Source of the DNA: Rotaria macrura
Lineage: Eukaryota; Rotifera; Eurotatoria; Philodinida; Philodinidae
Length of the DNA: 64,000 nucleotides
Direction of reading: 5' to 3'
Assembly (NCBI GenBank): GCA_900239685.1
Contig: OENT01000034.1
Location: 186,001 to 250,000, forward strand
In this document: piece after piece, positions 1-14,547 of the stretch
Numbering within the stretch: the stretch's first letter is position 1
Layout: each line of letters begins with the position of its first letter
Translations under genes and position numbers: made by a program
Notes under the pieces: generated by a model
Databases searched by the model: none
Seen by the model: only the letters and a program-made list of their open reading frames with translations
What the model was told of the DNA's origin: nothing

Positions 1-3000
1 CTAGATGTTTATTAAAAGTAAAAAACGTGATTGCTTTATATTTTCAGTTTGCGAAAATGTAATTGTCGGGATTTTAAGCATACGAATTTCACACAAAAAG
101 GTTCTATCAGCAGCATATGAAAGCAACATAAATTGACATACTACCAATTGAAGTAATGAAAACCAAAACCATTCTAACATCACTAAGAACTGCAACATTA
201 CTATTAAATACAGTGACATGGAACGAACGGGAGTAAACGAGTGCTTCCGAATGCATTGTTCGAAACCTTGATCCCTATTTTCTTCTATGTCCTATGGATT
301 AGAAAGTTTTCTTTATAAGCCAAAAGATAGAAATCGTTCTGTTAGACAAATCAAACAATCTAAATTCTTTTCACTGTTTAATTTAACATCGTCATCATTT
401 TATTTCGCATCCCATAGCATGGAAATAAATCTTTGATGAAGCAAATCTATATTGCGGGAAACATGTTTTTTCTTTCACAACGTGCACAGAAACATAGTAG
501 CAGGTATCGATTCTAAGTTTGCGCACAGTTAACGGAAGCTGAGAGCACTGAATTCTCATTCTGTTCGTGTTAAATAGTTTACTTTGAACTATGCGTATTG
601 GTAGTCGCCAAGGAATATTTGTTTGAAAAGAGCAGGAGACAGTTTCGTAGAACTTAGAAATCTCGATCTTTCGGTATGTAAAGAAAATTTTCTCATCCAT
701 AGGAAATAAGAGACAAAAACAGTGTCGTGATCTAGTGCGATTTAGTCTATGATACCCAAATATCTATATTTCGATCTGCGAATAACGGCTGATTCGTAGA
801 AACACATTGAAATGAAATGTATCTATGATAGCATATCCAATTTACATGGATGAAATGATGTCAAAATTTCAACTAGAAAAATATCCACTTGTTGCAAAGA
901 ATATAGTAGATTGATTAACACAGGTTTAAGTATGCGTTATTATAATGAATTATAAAATAGAAGATTAAAACCAATCAGCTATGAGTTCTAAATTTCTATT
1001 CATGATGACAAAAACGGATCATTACTCAAGACTTTTAAAACTAACGTTACACGATAACAGGCATAAAACACGGCTGAATCACAAACGTTAGGGAATAACA
1101 ACCAGTTAATTAAATAGAATATATGTAAAAATCGAGATAATCTCTACTCGCTTTGGAGAAAAGATCATCTCTAGAATTTTATTGACCGCACAGACCTATG
1201 CGAAATAGGTTTTAGACGAACTTAAGTAGTGTATTAATTTCTGGTTTGGAAATATGAAGAAATTCTATAAGTGCAATTTAGATCAATCGGCATCTGTTCG
1301 CTGTGCTCTAGTGTCAATGTGTATTTATTTTTAGTCCACTTATAAAATCCAGTCTTCTTTTACTGAATCAGATGAATATCATCGTATAAACGTATATAAT
1401 CGAAGGTCATTGCAAAGCATGTGTTTCAATGAGAAAAATATCCTTAGAATTTTCTATTAGGACTACACAGTCAATAGGAAAAAAAAGTACTATAGAAAAA
1501 TCATATTGATCCAAACAATGGCGTACTACTGATATTAGCATAAGTAAAATCTAACTATGATGATCCTATTGTACTTTCTTATGTTCTAATTCGTTAAGAT
1601 ATCAATATGATCTATATCGACGAAGAATTTTTTTTAAATATTTATTGTGAAAAGTAATACCTCTGGCACTTCATAATTCAAGTATGCTTATAATTCTATG
1701 AAACAATCAATACAATAAACATTACCTTGCTACAATCACGAAGACGATAGCAAGGTATTGAATACTATTCGGTCTGTTGATCGTTACAGTAGGCTTATTC
1801 ATATTTTGTTTTGTTTCAATGTCAAGTACATGTCATATCTTATAACTCATCAAAATGGATGATTACAAAAAAAAAGAAACTTAGAAATGCTTTTCCACAT
1901 TGTTAATAATTTTCATTGTTTGAGTTTCGAAATCGAAACTCTCATGACGCACACACATCATTTCTTTTTGTCGTTTGCAAATTCATTAGTAATTTATTCA
2001 AAAGAACGTTTACATCAAAACATTTCAATTGTTTTCGTTGTTCAAGGATATTTATCTGATTTAAAACAATATTGTTGATAAGCCAGTCTCGTGAGAATCA
2101 AATATTAGTTTATTTTGATGTATTGACTAAGAAAATCAAGTCGATTTCTGTTTACTTCCGTTTACTTATTGTATGTTGTTCATCAATAGATTCCTCCTAT
2201 ATTTTTTTTTGTGTCTCTCATGAGAAAAAGGAAATATTCGTTTCGATTAATCCAAATCAGATTTGTCACATCAAAGGCATCTAACTCTGTTGACCAGTAT
2301 TCACGCGTGCACATGCCGATGCTCATTTGCGTATTCCAACAATTAGTGCACAAGCTAAGACAGATAGCCGAACAGAGAAGAGAGGAAAAGATAAAGTCCA
2401 CGATAGTCGCACACGCAAACCTGACTTTCTCATCACATGATGATATTGATCGACACCTTTTCTCTTTGGAAAAACAGGAATGCCGGCATACTATCGATAA
2501 TAGGCAAGTAAATATCTGTCTATGTCGATAACTGGTCTAAATCAAGTGGATTTATGTTCCGCATGATGTGTGAAAAGAAAATTCAAATGAAAATGAGAAA
2601 AAAACACAACAAAAGTCTATGCATAATCAATTGAGTGGACCACACATACATACCGCTATATACTTTGGTGTGATGTGCGAGAGTGCAGTGTATGCATAAT
2701 CGAATGGCAATAATAATAGGTTCACTTGTTTTATGAGCATTTCTGATCTGTCGTCTGTGTCCACTATCAATCATCATAGTTTTCTTTTCTTTTTTGCGTT
2801 GATCTCAATTACAATCAAAAGATATGAATGCAAAGTGACTGAGCTCACCTTTTCTCGCTCGTTTGATTGTCATTTTTCGTTTTTTCTTATGATGAGATCA
2901 TCAGAATGCGACGGCGGATACCGAGCGATAATTTTTCTTGACCACATACGCACACACACACAAACGAATACAATAGAAAATGCATAAATGTGAGAAAAGG

Positions 3001-5372
3001 AGACTAGCCAGCTATATATTCTTACAGATTATACAGAGATGTATGTGTTTGAACATGATATGGTTTATCGATGCACGACATAAAACAGTGAATAAAGAGA
3101 AGGAAAATTGAAGAAGATCAAAGTATACACATGAATAGATCAGTATAGGCAAGTGCTTGCTGCGAGAATAGCAAGTGCTAAATTCCATTAATTCAAAGTA
3201 TGTGCGAAAAACGATCAACATAAAATCAACAATTGAATGATGGACTAAAGTGAGACGTAGATTTCGTGATGTTTTCTTTTTCTTAATTAGGTAAAGTCAG
3301 TGGGAGTGAATGATGCTTGATTTTAGTCAAGGACTATTGAGGAAAAAAAGAGCCAAAGATGTTTATACTATGTAGTATAATAACTAATTTCAATATTGTG
3401 TTGTGCATTCATCGGAATATTTTATTGATCTGGAACATATAGTTCGTACAACTAGAATGTTGTGCGTGTGTATGTATGTGGAACAAATGAAGAAAATGAA
3501 TACAGAGCATCATTAAAAGAAAACATGCCGCTTGCCATAGCCTCTTTGTTCTTCTCAGTTTTTTTTTCTGTTTAGAACACACACACACATACATACATTG
3601 AACAAACGAAGTATGCTAAGCAAAAGATTGATGGGTTGTGGAAATTCTCTAGAGAACACAAACGGCATCGCACGACAAAAAGAAATTGACGAAAGAAATT
3701 CTTTTCTTTTTATTGCTGTCACAGTTGCTCTTTCTTTGAGACGGAGCATGAGAAAATGAAATAGCTCGACTTTTTGATTGAATAAATAAGAAAAGACAAA
3801 ATTTATGTTTAATGTATCTAACGTGTCATTGACAGTGTTAGAAACAAGAAATACAAGAAATTCAAAGTAAAAAAGAAAAGAAAACATCTCGGCAAGAAAG
3901 TAAAAATGTCATTGAAAGAAAAACCTGCAACCTATGTGAAAGATATAATCTCTTGTTAGGTATAGATGTCAAAAGAGAAAGAATTAGTTTCAAACATCAT
4001 ATACATATATATATATATATTTATATATTTATTTCATCTTTTGTTTGATTTGATTGATAGCGAAACATTACACTGAAAGCTTCAGTTAGTTTTTATAGTT
4101 CGATCGAATGAATTCTCCTGGCAATACAAAGAAATTATATTTTAAGAGTGTTTTTACTCGATGCCTTTTTTCTTCTCAGCTTCTTTCTTTTTTTTTCATG
4201 TGTCACAACGTCACATCGTTGTCTACCAATCAATTTTCTTCTAAATTTTAATTGGATGTGGCACATTTTACATCTTCCGATAGCAACGTCAACGCCCGCT
4301 TTCTTCTCCACCCCTTTTCTGTCCAAGTACCAGTTCATTCCATCATGATTCTTAGAGAAACACAAACATACAACTAGAAGTGTGTCTCGAAGCGTTAATA
4401 ATAATCTTTCGTTCATTCGCCAACCCCTCATTTTATTTTTATTTGCAAGATCTTCATCGTAAAAGAAAGTCAGAAAAAGAAAAAGAAGAAATAATTTTCC
4501 AGTACGACATCACAATGAATTGAGCTTACTTCCTCTCTTTCTCTCTGTGTCTCTCTTTCTCCTTCTTTTGCATGCGACACACTGGTTGTAGTATATTTTT
4601 TATCTTGCCCAATCTCGAACCTGCAAACGTTTTCTTTCTCTACATGCTTCGTTCTCGACAATACCCGCCAACACTCGTCGTTTTGCTTGTTCTCGCACAC
4701 ACAGACGCACATATATAATCGCCCAAGAGCCCACAAGCATAGGAAGAAAATCCTTTTTTCTTCGCCCACAAGGAGAACGAGAAAAAAAATAAGAAGAGCA
4801 CGAATGAGAGTAACTCGGTTGCTGACTGGTCGAGAGTAACTGTTCACATTAAGAGTAATTACAAGTGTTCGCTTGTTTCGTCCTTAGTTTTCTCTCTTTC
4901 TGTAAGCAACAGCCTCTGTTTTTCTTTTCTCTCTCTTTCTGTCTTTGCTTCTCTCTCTCTCTCTCTTTCTCTTTTTTTCTCATGTGCATAGAAAAGAGAG
5001 AAAGTGCGAAAAGGTGAGACGTTTATGCTTACGGATAAAGATTGACATCCAGAAATCTATCAAATCATACACATCGATCACGTCACATATTCCTATTAAA
5101 TTCGACAGATATAAAGCGTATCTATTACACGCGCTACGACTCAACATCCAAGACGTAAATAGACACGAGACAAGGCAGACAGTTTATAGATAGACACGGA
5201 AAGAGAGCGAGAAAGAGAGAGAGAGAGAAAAAAAACAAGAAGAAAACAACTGTGCTGTCTTATTTCATGAATGATGATCTTCATCCATCCATCCATCTAT
5301 CTCTAGACGTCTTCGTCTAACCGACAAGTAAATTAGTCATGTCGTCTTGAACACGTCGATTTCGATAGATCA
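1..5372. other. Non-coding 5' flank of the Meis gene
   Basis: I see no supported gene here. Open frames are short, show no known domain and lack splice logic. From about 4500 to 5300 the DNA becomes pyrimidine- and purine-rich, with CT tracts near 4949-4971 and GA tracts near 5196-5228, as often seen in 5' untranslated or promoter DNA. The homeobox gene starts immediately downstream, so this is most simply its regulatory flank and 5' UTR. I could not pick a transcription start. Confidence 0.5.
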
Positions 5373-8300
5373 ATGGCTGCTCAGAGGGTAATTTGTGTGA
5401 TGTCAATTTTGACATTCAATTGATGATCAGATTTATTTATTTATTTATTTTTTGATATATATATATATCTATTTAGTTACTCACAGATACAAATGGACCA
5501 TATTACGGAAATGGTGGTGGACATTTTTCGACGACAAACGGCCCCGATGGTAATGGTAATATATATCCAACAGCATTTAGTAATGAAACTTCCCCACCAC
5601 CACAGTCACAAGCTCCCCATCATTTACAAAGCCTTCTCGGATCTGTCAATGAATCTCCATCAAATGCCAATCATGCGAACAGTGTTAATGTCGATAATCA
5701 GCTCAAGCAACAGAAAGATATGATTTACAGGTAGATAAAGACATTTAAAAAGAAAGAATAAAAGAGAACACAAAACGAAGAATATAGACTTTTCTTGCTT
5801 ATCTTCGATCCCATCCAAAAAAAAGTAGAACGAAGAACAAGAGAAAGCGAAAAAAAATTCGTTGGATTTTGTTTTTCTTTCTATGCCTTCACGATTCATC
5901 TGTTTGTGTTACTTTTCGTTTTGTATCTACCGATATCATATCATCGATTTTACCTTCCGTTTCCTCGTTTAAACAGACCGACTTTCAAAAACAAAACGAT
6001 TAATAATATCTCGCTAGGTTTTTAAACATTTCAATGCATAAAATTGAAGAGAAAAATGGTTTGTAGATCTATCGATGATATCAGCAGAGAGATGTTGCGT
6101 TTGATTTTTGGTTGTCACTTTCGTATAGTTAATCGTCAAAGATGAACACCTTTTGTTTGTTCAATCCACTGATGATAATGATGAGAAAGTCACTGGGGCG
6201 AATCACCTTCGAGCAAGTGTACATTATACATTTTGTTTCATTGAAGCTTCTCTCTCTCTCTCTTTCCATACATACATACATACATACATACATACATACA
6301 TACACAACTATAATTTCGAAACCGATCATTATCTTCACGCTTCGTGTGTTTTCGCTCTCGTGTTCTGACTTTTCTTTTAGCTTTTCTTCTTCTTCTTTCT
6401 TTTTCTTTGTTTCTTTTATGCATCAACGACGAATGATATACTCGTTTTGCATTGTTGGCAAATATCTACGTTTTCTTTTCATATTATTTTTGAAGACCGT
6501 CTAATGGTCAAAAACAAAATGAGTTCAACTCGATCATATTGACATGTATATACTCAAGAGTCAATAGACAAAAATATAGATGTATATCGAAATTGAGGAA
6601 GCATGTACGCTCACACGCTTCATAGGTTTATTTTTTCTTAATCATGTTGTTATCTTCGGCTGGCCACGCTTTCTAATCACTCGGTTGGTTGCTATCTCAT
6701 CGATGATGATGATGATGATGATGATGACGATGTGGCTGTTGTTGTTATTTCACTACTAGTGAGATGATGGTGAATGGCCTTTGTATGTGCGTTAGTGCAT
6801 ACCACTGACTAACTAATAATCATTTGATAGGCAAAATCCGAGTATGGAAAAGAAGAAGAAGAAGAAGAAAAAAAATACAACCATACAATAGAGATCGTTT
6901 TCGCTGCCTATATGTTTAATGTTAACGTTTCATTGGGTATTCTTTTCTTTCTTTTTCTCTTCCACTGTTACACTGTGTGTGTGTGTGTGTGTGCTGGCTT
7001 GTGATTTTTTTCTATGAGTTCTCGCATGTGTATGACAGTGATTGATGATCATTACGCTTGCTGCTCTTTTGTCGGTTGCTGAAATCGCACCGAAGTACTT
7101 ATTACGATTATGACCTCATAGACATCAGTTTTTATTGGCTGTTTTCTTTTTGTACGATTATTACTAATGCTCAAATGTAAATCGATATGCACGTAATTGA
7201 AATACGAAGGTATCAAAAATCTTTCTCTTTAATTTTCGAATCAGAAAATTGCTTGAAGCAAAATACGAAAAAAATAAGAAACGGGGAAATAGATCAATTT
7301 CTCTTCATGTTTGATCATGATTATAGTTCACATTCGAAACGAGAAAAACGAAGATAATACGATGTGCGAGTCTCGAATTTTTTCTTCTTTTTAGCCATCC
7401 ATTATTTCCATTATTGGCATTAATCTTTGAAAAATGTGAATTAGCAACTTGTACACCGAGAGATCAAGGTGGATCTGGAGATGTTTGTTCATCAGAATCA
7501 TTTAATGATGACGTTACAGAATTTACTAAACAGGTAAAATATAAATGTACATGTCTTATCATCATTATTCTATTCAAGTTAAAGTCAAAACGACAAAGAA
7601 AAACGAGACACAGAGGGTTAACGTGAAGTGTATTCTGTTCGCAATATCGAACTACTGTATATGTATGTGTGTGCAATTGTTATCACAAGATGCACGTCCG
7701 ATAAGCCACTTGAACAAGAAAATAAATGAAAAGTATATGTTGACTACTGGTGAAAAGTCAATAATAGAGATCATATACATATGCACACAAGTTGACGATT
7801 ATGACCTCCTCACTCCTGTCAGATTGATACTTGAATGAACAAACTATGATAAGATCTTTTTTTTTTGTCAGAAACAGAGAACGAGAGAGAGAGAGAGCGA
7901 GCATACATTCACGTCATAGATTTGCAGATGTTGCCAATTGGATTTTCTTTTTCAATGCATTACTTAGGACTTATCTTGGATAGTTTATAAGAAAAAAAAG
8001 CAAGAGATGTCATGCTGAGGTTAAACAATATTGTTCAATGAATTCAAGTGACACAAAGTAGAGGTGTGCTTGTAATCATGCTAGTAGCACTTATGTCAAA
8101 TGAATATTTCATTAGTTGATTTGATGAAAAGAAAATGCGATTAGGCCTCTTAAAGACACATTCGTTGTCGACATACATTTGAAATATGTTGATTTCTAAT
8201 GGTTGTATGCACGTGCTGTTTGTTGATCTGATCTTATTTAAGATAAAAAAAATACTCACATCATCCCAAGAGCAAATCAGATCATCATCATCGTCTTATC

Positions 8301-11300
8301 GAAAAAAATGAAGAAAAAGAAAGCATCAGAACAAGTTAGCTTTTTGTCTTGTACAATGGTGTAAATGGGAGAAAAAGCTTGAGGGTATCATTAAAATGTC
8401 ATTAGCTTTTCATGTGAAGAAGACACAAGAGAAGAAAATGATGATGAGAGGTCAAAGAACTCATCATCTTCTATTCGCGCAAATTTAACACCCAGACGTT
8501 CTTGTTTTGTGCAACACTCATGTTTATATTTTGCGGAAATTCTTTGTTTCGAGAGCACCTGCTTTTCTTTTTCTTCTCTTTATGATCGATTGGAATTGGA
8601 AAAAATAAACTAAAGGAAATATGTCGTTCGCTCGATAAACTTTAATGGATTTCCGTTTTAAGTTAATCTTTTTTTCTAGCTTCAAAAAGATCCAAATTAT
8701 ATAACAACCAATCCTGAATTAGACAATGTGGTATGTTGAGATCTGTGATTTCTTTTTTTCTAATGTTTAACATTTATTTATAGATGATTCAAGCAATACA
8801 AGTCCTACGATTTCATCTTCTCGAATTAGAAAAAGTACAGTATCTTGTATATAGTTCGTAGATATGAGACAAGGAGACGACGACGACGAAGAAGAATATA
8901 CATACACACATATCTACATCAGGAATCAGTTCGAAATAACAATTATAATCTGTTTTCTTTCGCTGTCGACACTTGTCGAGAAAAGAAGATTTATCTTAAT
9001 CAACAACTCAATGCTTGAGATATATTTCTGTTCTAAGAAAATTCTATGAAAGACATCTTTCCTTTCACTCGTTGTCCGATTTATCAGACAAATAAGATAT
9101 ACATATTCACTAGTAATATCAATCAAAAGAAAATTAGCAAGAAGTCAAATACAATATCATTAATAATATCTGTCTCTCTCTCTCTCATAGGTCCATGAAT
9201 TATGCGATAATTTTACTCATCGTTATATAACATGTTTGAAAGGGAAACTACCAATGGATCTAGTTATCGATGAACGTGATTCGAATGTATCATCATCGAA
9301 ATCTGGCGATGACGATGATCAAGATGATGATCAAGGAAGTCCACAACCACCATCCGGACTTCCACCGCAACCACCAACAAGTTCATCGCGTTCATCATCG
9401 TACAATCAACATAGTCCAGATGCATCAACAACACAATCATCATATAATCTCGCTCATCAACCGAAGAATGTAAGAATTTTCACGTTTTTTATTTCACCAT
9501 TTGACATCAATCTTTTGTGCATTATCCGATATCATGAATAATACAGACACCTGTTTTTTATATAAATCATGATCTATTCTATAATATATGTATTATAACA
9601 ATTAAATGAACATATGTAAACAAATGTTGTAAAGTCTCTAATGAATGATTATTCATTCAAGTATACATTTCAATGGAAAATATCATCATATGAACGAAAT
9701 AGGAAAGAAAAGAAAAGCAATGAATTTCTTATTTATATTTCAGCTTCGATCATCATCACATTGTTCATCGATGGCAACAACTTCACAATTGACACCTCTT
9801 GTGTCACCTCATCATTTTGGTCATCCATCGCATCATCATCATCATCATCATCAACCACCACCTCCACCAACACATTTTCAACAACAACTGCTTCCACCAC
9901 CACAATCACACGCACCCTATTCAAATCATCTTCTTGGTCATCATCCATCACTTTTAAATCATGTACCTCAACAACAACATTTTCATCAGCAACAAAATCA
10001 TCATTCAATTCACAATGATGATACACAATCGACACATTCTTCGTCAGATACAAATACTCCTAATGCACATCAACCTACAATGACTAATATGGCAAATGTC
10101 AATAATGGTTATCATGTTTTACACGATAACAACAGTGAAACGGGTATGTTTTTTCAATTAGAATTCTTTGTGTTTCTCATCCATTCATTCCATGCATACA
10201 CACAAAAAACTAATCACAGATAGACAACCGAGTTCGAGAGAACGAAGGAGAGAGAGAGAAGAAACAGCAAAAATAGCCATAGCCATTTCATCATTATTAT
10301 TAATATTGTCTGCAGATATACACGCAAGGGAACAGCTAGTCTCCAAATTACCCATTCAGTTCCATTTCTATAAATAATTGTGAATAAAAACATTACCAAT
10401 CTGTCCGCATGTTCATTTCTTTTTCTTTAGTTCCCAAACGAATTCGATTGACTGATGATGATCATCACATGTCTTTCTAATTGTATATCATTTCAACAGT
10501 AATAAAAACGATAAAACTGCAGAAAAGGAAAAAAGAAAATTAATTTAAATTTTCAAAAAACTCACAAGAAAATATAAAACAGTTGCTCGTCTTCTAATTT
10601 TTCACTTTTACCACTCATCTCAGTTTACACACACACACACTTGTATACATATTAATTCAATACATCTGTGTGCTAGACTGAAAATTAAAATCATCTCTGA
10701 TTTCACACTCTATTAAAACAAAACGTACGTTTAATACCGTTCATTTTCTTTCGTAGAGAGCATCAATCTATATGCTAATCGTACTCAAATGCTCGTTTTT
10801 CTTCTTTTTTTTCTTCTCGTGTCGATTTAAACCACCCCTAATGCTATTTCACAAATCGACTGTCAAGACGCATTACCGCGTCCGACTAAAACTACTTCAT
10901 ATATATATATGTATGTATATGTCCTGTCAATCAATCATAATTGACCATAAGAATGATTCTAAAAAGGAAAAAGATGAATTCTCCTTAACAACATTAGTTT
11001 CACCTCCTTTTTTTGTGTGCCCTAAAGCGATAAAGTTCATTTTTTGTTTTCTTTTTCGTTAAAAAAAGGCGACAATTTCGATAACAGTGTTGGCTCTGGC
11101 GGTGATAATACTGGTGGAGAAGATGATCTTGATGACAATTCAAAGAAACGTCAAAAAAAACGTGGAATTTTTCCAAAAGTAGCAACAAATATTATGCGAG
11201 CATGGTTATTTCAACATTTAACTGTAAGCTTTAAATTACTAAAATCAAATACATGAGCGATGATGTCATGATTATTTATCTAGCATCCATATCCGTCCGA

Positions 11301-12001
11301 AGAACAAAAGAAACAATTGGCTCAAGATACTGGTTTAACAATTTTACAAGGTAAAATTCTAATATAAACATTTTAATGAACTGAAAATTTCTAAAAGATG
11401 TTTTGTTTTTCTGTTTTAGTTAACAATTGGTAAGTTACTTATATATTCATACATAATACTATCTATTGATTCTCAATCGAATAAAATTCTTATTTTCTTT
11501 TTTGATATATGAAAAAATTTTCCTATTGGTTAAAAATTTCTCTTTTGCTTTTCACCAATAATTGTCAGTTGAACAGAAAGAAAAAGTAGGAATAAGATTT
11601 ACACGAATGATTCAATGCATGTTTACTCTCAATTTGGGACTTGTTGCCATTTGCCGGCTAGTCTTTCTTTTTCTCCCACGTTTCGTCAGTTTGTTATTGC
11701 TACATGCCGGCAATAATGATAAGCAAGCTCTTTTTTCTCTCTTTTCTCTTGTATATATATACACACACACACACACACACATTTATATATATATCTGTCC
11801 GACGAATAATAATCAACATAAAGCAATCGCACACGGTCAATTAGTAAAGTAAACAGTTGGTTCACTGATACTCTACTCTTCAGTGTAACAACGTTAATAT
11901 AGCGTGCAAATAGAAAATTAACCAGAGAGATCTTCAAGCGTCATATACATATTGAGCAATTGAACTGTCAGAAAAAGACATTTTCGTGATAAAATGCGAT
12001 T

Positions 12002-12042
<41 letters not shown>

Positions 12043-13064
12043 ATATAGCGGTTCGATTTGTCGCCTGGATGTGTTTGATGCTACTACAAATATGAGCCAG
12101 CTGACGGCGATACGCTTGTAGCGGCAAACATTATCGTGATGATTATCATTATATGCATGCACGCGACTTTTTCATCATCATGTAGAAATTAAAAAAAAGA
12201 AGATAAAAATGCGAGGATCAAACAAAACAACAGAAAGACTATTACGCCAATATTGATGTTGATGATGATAATGCGTGCAACAGCCGTTCAGGAGAACTGA
12301 ATAATGATAGGGCACGTTTGTTTCTCATTTTCATATTTCAGATCTCTTGTTGTTGATGTGAAACATTCGAAAAAAAACATCTGGCCGGATGTTGTTGACA
12401 ACGATCGGTCGTCGCCATCATTAAAATCACATTAGTAGAGCGAGGAGGAGTATCAAAACTATTACTTTAGCTCGTCATGTTTGTATATACATGTCCCGAT
12501 GGATACGATCGTTACCGTATCTCTATTTCTTATATGTGCAAGATGGACATCATTTATCATTTTTTCTTCTTCTTCCCTTTCCCTATGACTTTGTCTACTG
12601 GGTCTCCAACTGCTCATATAGATATATCTCAATATTGTAAACAAATCTGTTTATCTTCTCTTGTTGACAGACTTTTCGAGGTCAGAGATACTAAAGAATT
12701 TGTATCTATTGAATGCAAAAAAAGAACTCTTATCATTAAAAAAAAGGTCAAATCAACTTGACTGATCTAATTTATTATACAATAGGTTAGCGATATAACA
12801 ATCTGCTAGTTACTTTACCTACAAAAAACAGAAACAAGAAATGGATTATTTTTCTTAGATATAGCTAAGAAAGTGTATATGTATATATATCTTAATTTGT
12901 ATCACGAAGAGAAAAACTGTGGAAATCTTTGTAAATGTATCGGAAAAACATCACAAGCAAAAATAAAATCTGTACCGCACACAGATGATAATTAACCTCT
13001 TCAGTATCTGTTGGTGGCCGCTATAGTAAAATAAACACGTTCAATTAACTTAAAAGAAATGCCC

Positions 13065-13095
<31 letters not shown>

Positions 13096-14547
13096 AGTGT
13101 GTGTGTGTTATTTTTCTAATAAGCTACTTTTATCCTTCAAGCAAAAAACAAAAGAAAGAATCTCATGCTGTCTTATACTTTTAATGTATGTATAGGTTTA
13201 TCAATGCCAGACGTCGTATTGTTCAACCAATGATTGACCAGTCGAATCGTGCTGGTAAGTTAAATCTAAATAACGGTCAAGATATTGATGGACAAAATTT
13301 CATCTGTGTACCGACATCGATGTGTGCACCTATGACTACTGCTGCAAATCGACGTAATCGTTCGAAACAAACTCGAGGATTACCACAGAATCAAAAAAAG
13401 TTACATCGTCGAACAAATTCTCTAAAAGTGCCCGAAAATACAGCAGCAGTTGCTCCTGGACAACCACCCCTTTCACATATGACGAAAGGCAAGAGTATTA
13501 AATGCTCAACGATTGAATGTTTTTTTTCTTCCTAATACTACTGTTGAATCTAATGCTTCCTTCTTCCTGTATTTATTGACTGTATCATAATGAGAAACCA
13601 ACTAAAGAATTAATATTTTGTTTTTTTTCCAGCCCATAATCAAAAAGGTAGACTCTTCTTTATCAGCATTTGCATCTTCGTGTGTATCTGTATGTTTCTC
13701 TCTCTCTCTCTTTACCTACATATGCATACTACTCATTTCTTCAACTGCTTTGCTCTCTTTTCATATTCTAACTGTCATTCATTTTGCCATTTGCATGGCA
13801 GATGAATGAATCTATTCTTTTGCTTGACAATTTCTATTATTCCCGCCCAGATTTCAATCGATAGAAATCTCATGTGACATTTCAATAGTTAAAAGTAGAT
13901 TGATTTTTTTTTCTTTGTCACCATCAGGAATGTGTGAGTCAGACAGATATAGATAGATACAGAGAGAGAGAGAGAGAGAGAGAAAGAGACATAGACTAGT
14001 TAATCTAATTCGAAAAGACACTTGAACAATTGTCCTATGCTATTGCTCCTCCTCTTTGGCTTCTCCTTTTTCCTTTTGCTGTCAAAGTCAATTATTTGCA
14101 CGAATGGATGAAATAATACAGACGATAAAAATTGTGAGATAGAAAATGATAGACGTACAAAACGAAACCCATACACTTATTTGAATTAAAATTTTCTATT
14201 TTTACCTTTCTAGCGACTATCCCAACTGAATTTACTGACTGCTTCGGTCCATATTCTCCTGACGCAGCTACAGCTGCGGCTATGCATTATCAATTTGGCG
14301 GGGGCTATCCAACCACACCTCATGGTAAATATAAGATAAATTTCTAATACAGAAAATTAATCATCTGACATTTTTTCAAGATATATTTGGATCATATGCT
14401 CAGATGTCACAATTTCGAAATCCAATGATGATGATGTATCCTGGTAGTTATCCTGTATCATCAAGTCCGACTAGTATGATGGATCAAATGGGTCATCATC
14501 ATCATCAACAACAGGAATCATCTGCAGTGACAAGTGGAGCTGCTTAA
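5373..14547 (+). CDS. Meis/hth: Meis/Homothorax TALE homeodomain transcription factor
   Basis: Nuclear TALE homeodomain factor; in other animals this family partners PBX/Extradenticle and Hox proteins on DNA. Coding exons by GT-AG sites and matching phase: 5373-5387, 5477-5730, 7395-7533, 8680-8730, 8784-8834, 9191-9469, 9744-10143, 11069-11223, 11284-11350, 11420-11429, 13196-13488, 13633-13647 (optional), 14214-14324, 14381-14547; about 668 aa. The N-terminus MAAQR resembles MEIS1 MAQR. The Meis domain shows [19 protein letters not shown] and [20 protein letters not shown], then [20 protein letters not shown] His/Gln/Pro/Ser-rich stretch (9744-10143) precedes the TALE homeodomain, which has [36 protein letters not shown] and VNNWFINARRR. 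The reading frame is intact. The start is the only ATG that gives a MEIS-like N-terminus and splices in phase. Introns are rich in simple repeats. Confidence 0.95.
6249..6304. repeat. CT tract followed by (CATA)n microsatellite
   Basis: About eight CT units (6249-6265) run into about nine CATA units (6267-6304), in Meis intron 2. Confidence 0.95.
6702..6728. repeat. (GAT)n microsatellite
   Basis: About nine GAT units with one variant, in Meis intron 2. Confidence 0.95.
6974..6993. repeat. (GT)n microsatellite
   Basis: Ten GT units in Meis intron 2. Confidence 0.95.
11420..11429 (+). other. 10-nt microexon inside the Meis homeodomain
   Basis: The ten bases TTAACAATTG lie between a good acceptor (ctgttttag) and a good donor (gtaagt). 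They join the upstream exon in phase 1 and the downstream exon in phase 2 to give Val-Asn-Asn-Trp, residues 45-48 of recognition helix 3. Skipping it would shift frame, so it must be constitutive for a functional protein. Confidence 0.9.
11752..11795. repeat. AT/AC microsatellite
   Basis: TA, then about ten AC units, then TA units, in the intron after the homeodomain microexon. Confidence 0.9.
12005..12034. repeat. (AT)n microsatellite
   Basis: About fifteen AT units in the same Meis intron. Confidence 0.95.
13070..13108. repeat. (AT)n-(GT)n microsatellite
   Basis: AT run followed by a GT run, about 90 bp before the acceptor of the exon at 13196. Confidence 0.95.
13196..13647 (+). other. 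Meis C-terminal alternative-splicing module
   Basis: The exon at 13196 offers three possible ends. A GTAAGT donor at 13255 falls just after the homeodomain. A GC donor (AAAG|GCAAGA) sits at 13489. Read-through reaches a stop near 13534. A 15-nt exon (13633-13647, AHNQK) follows. Both donors and the microexon ends are phase 1, and the next exon (14214) accepts phase 1, so all combinations stay in frame. Which isoforms are used cannot be told from DNA alone. Confidence 0.55.
13961..13984. repeat. (AG)n microsatellite
   Basis: About eleven AG units in a Meis intron. Confidence 0.95.

Noticed and set aside
395-700. 101-codon minus-strand frame near the window start
   Set aside because: No domain, no signal, no splice context; a frame of this length is expected by chance in this much DNA.
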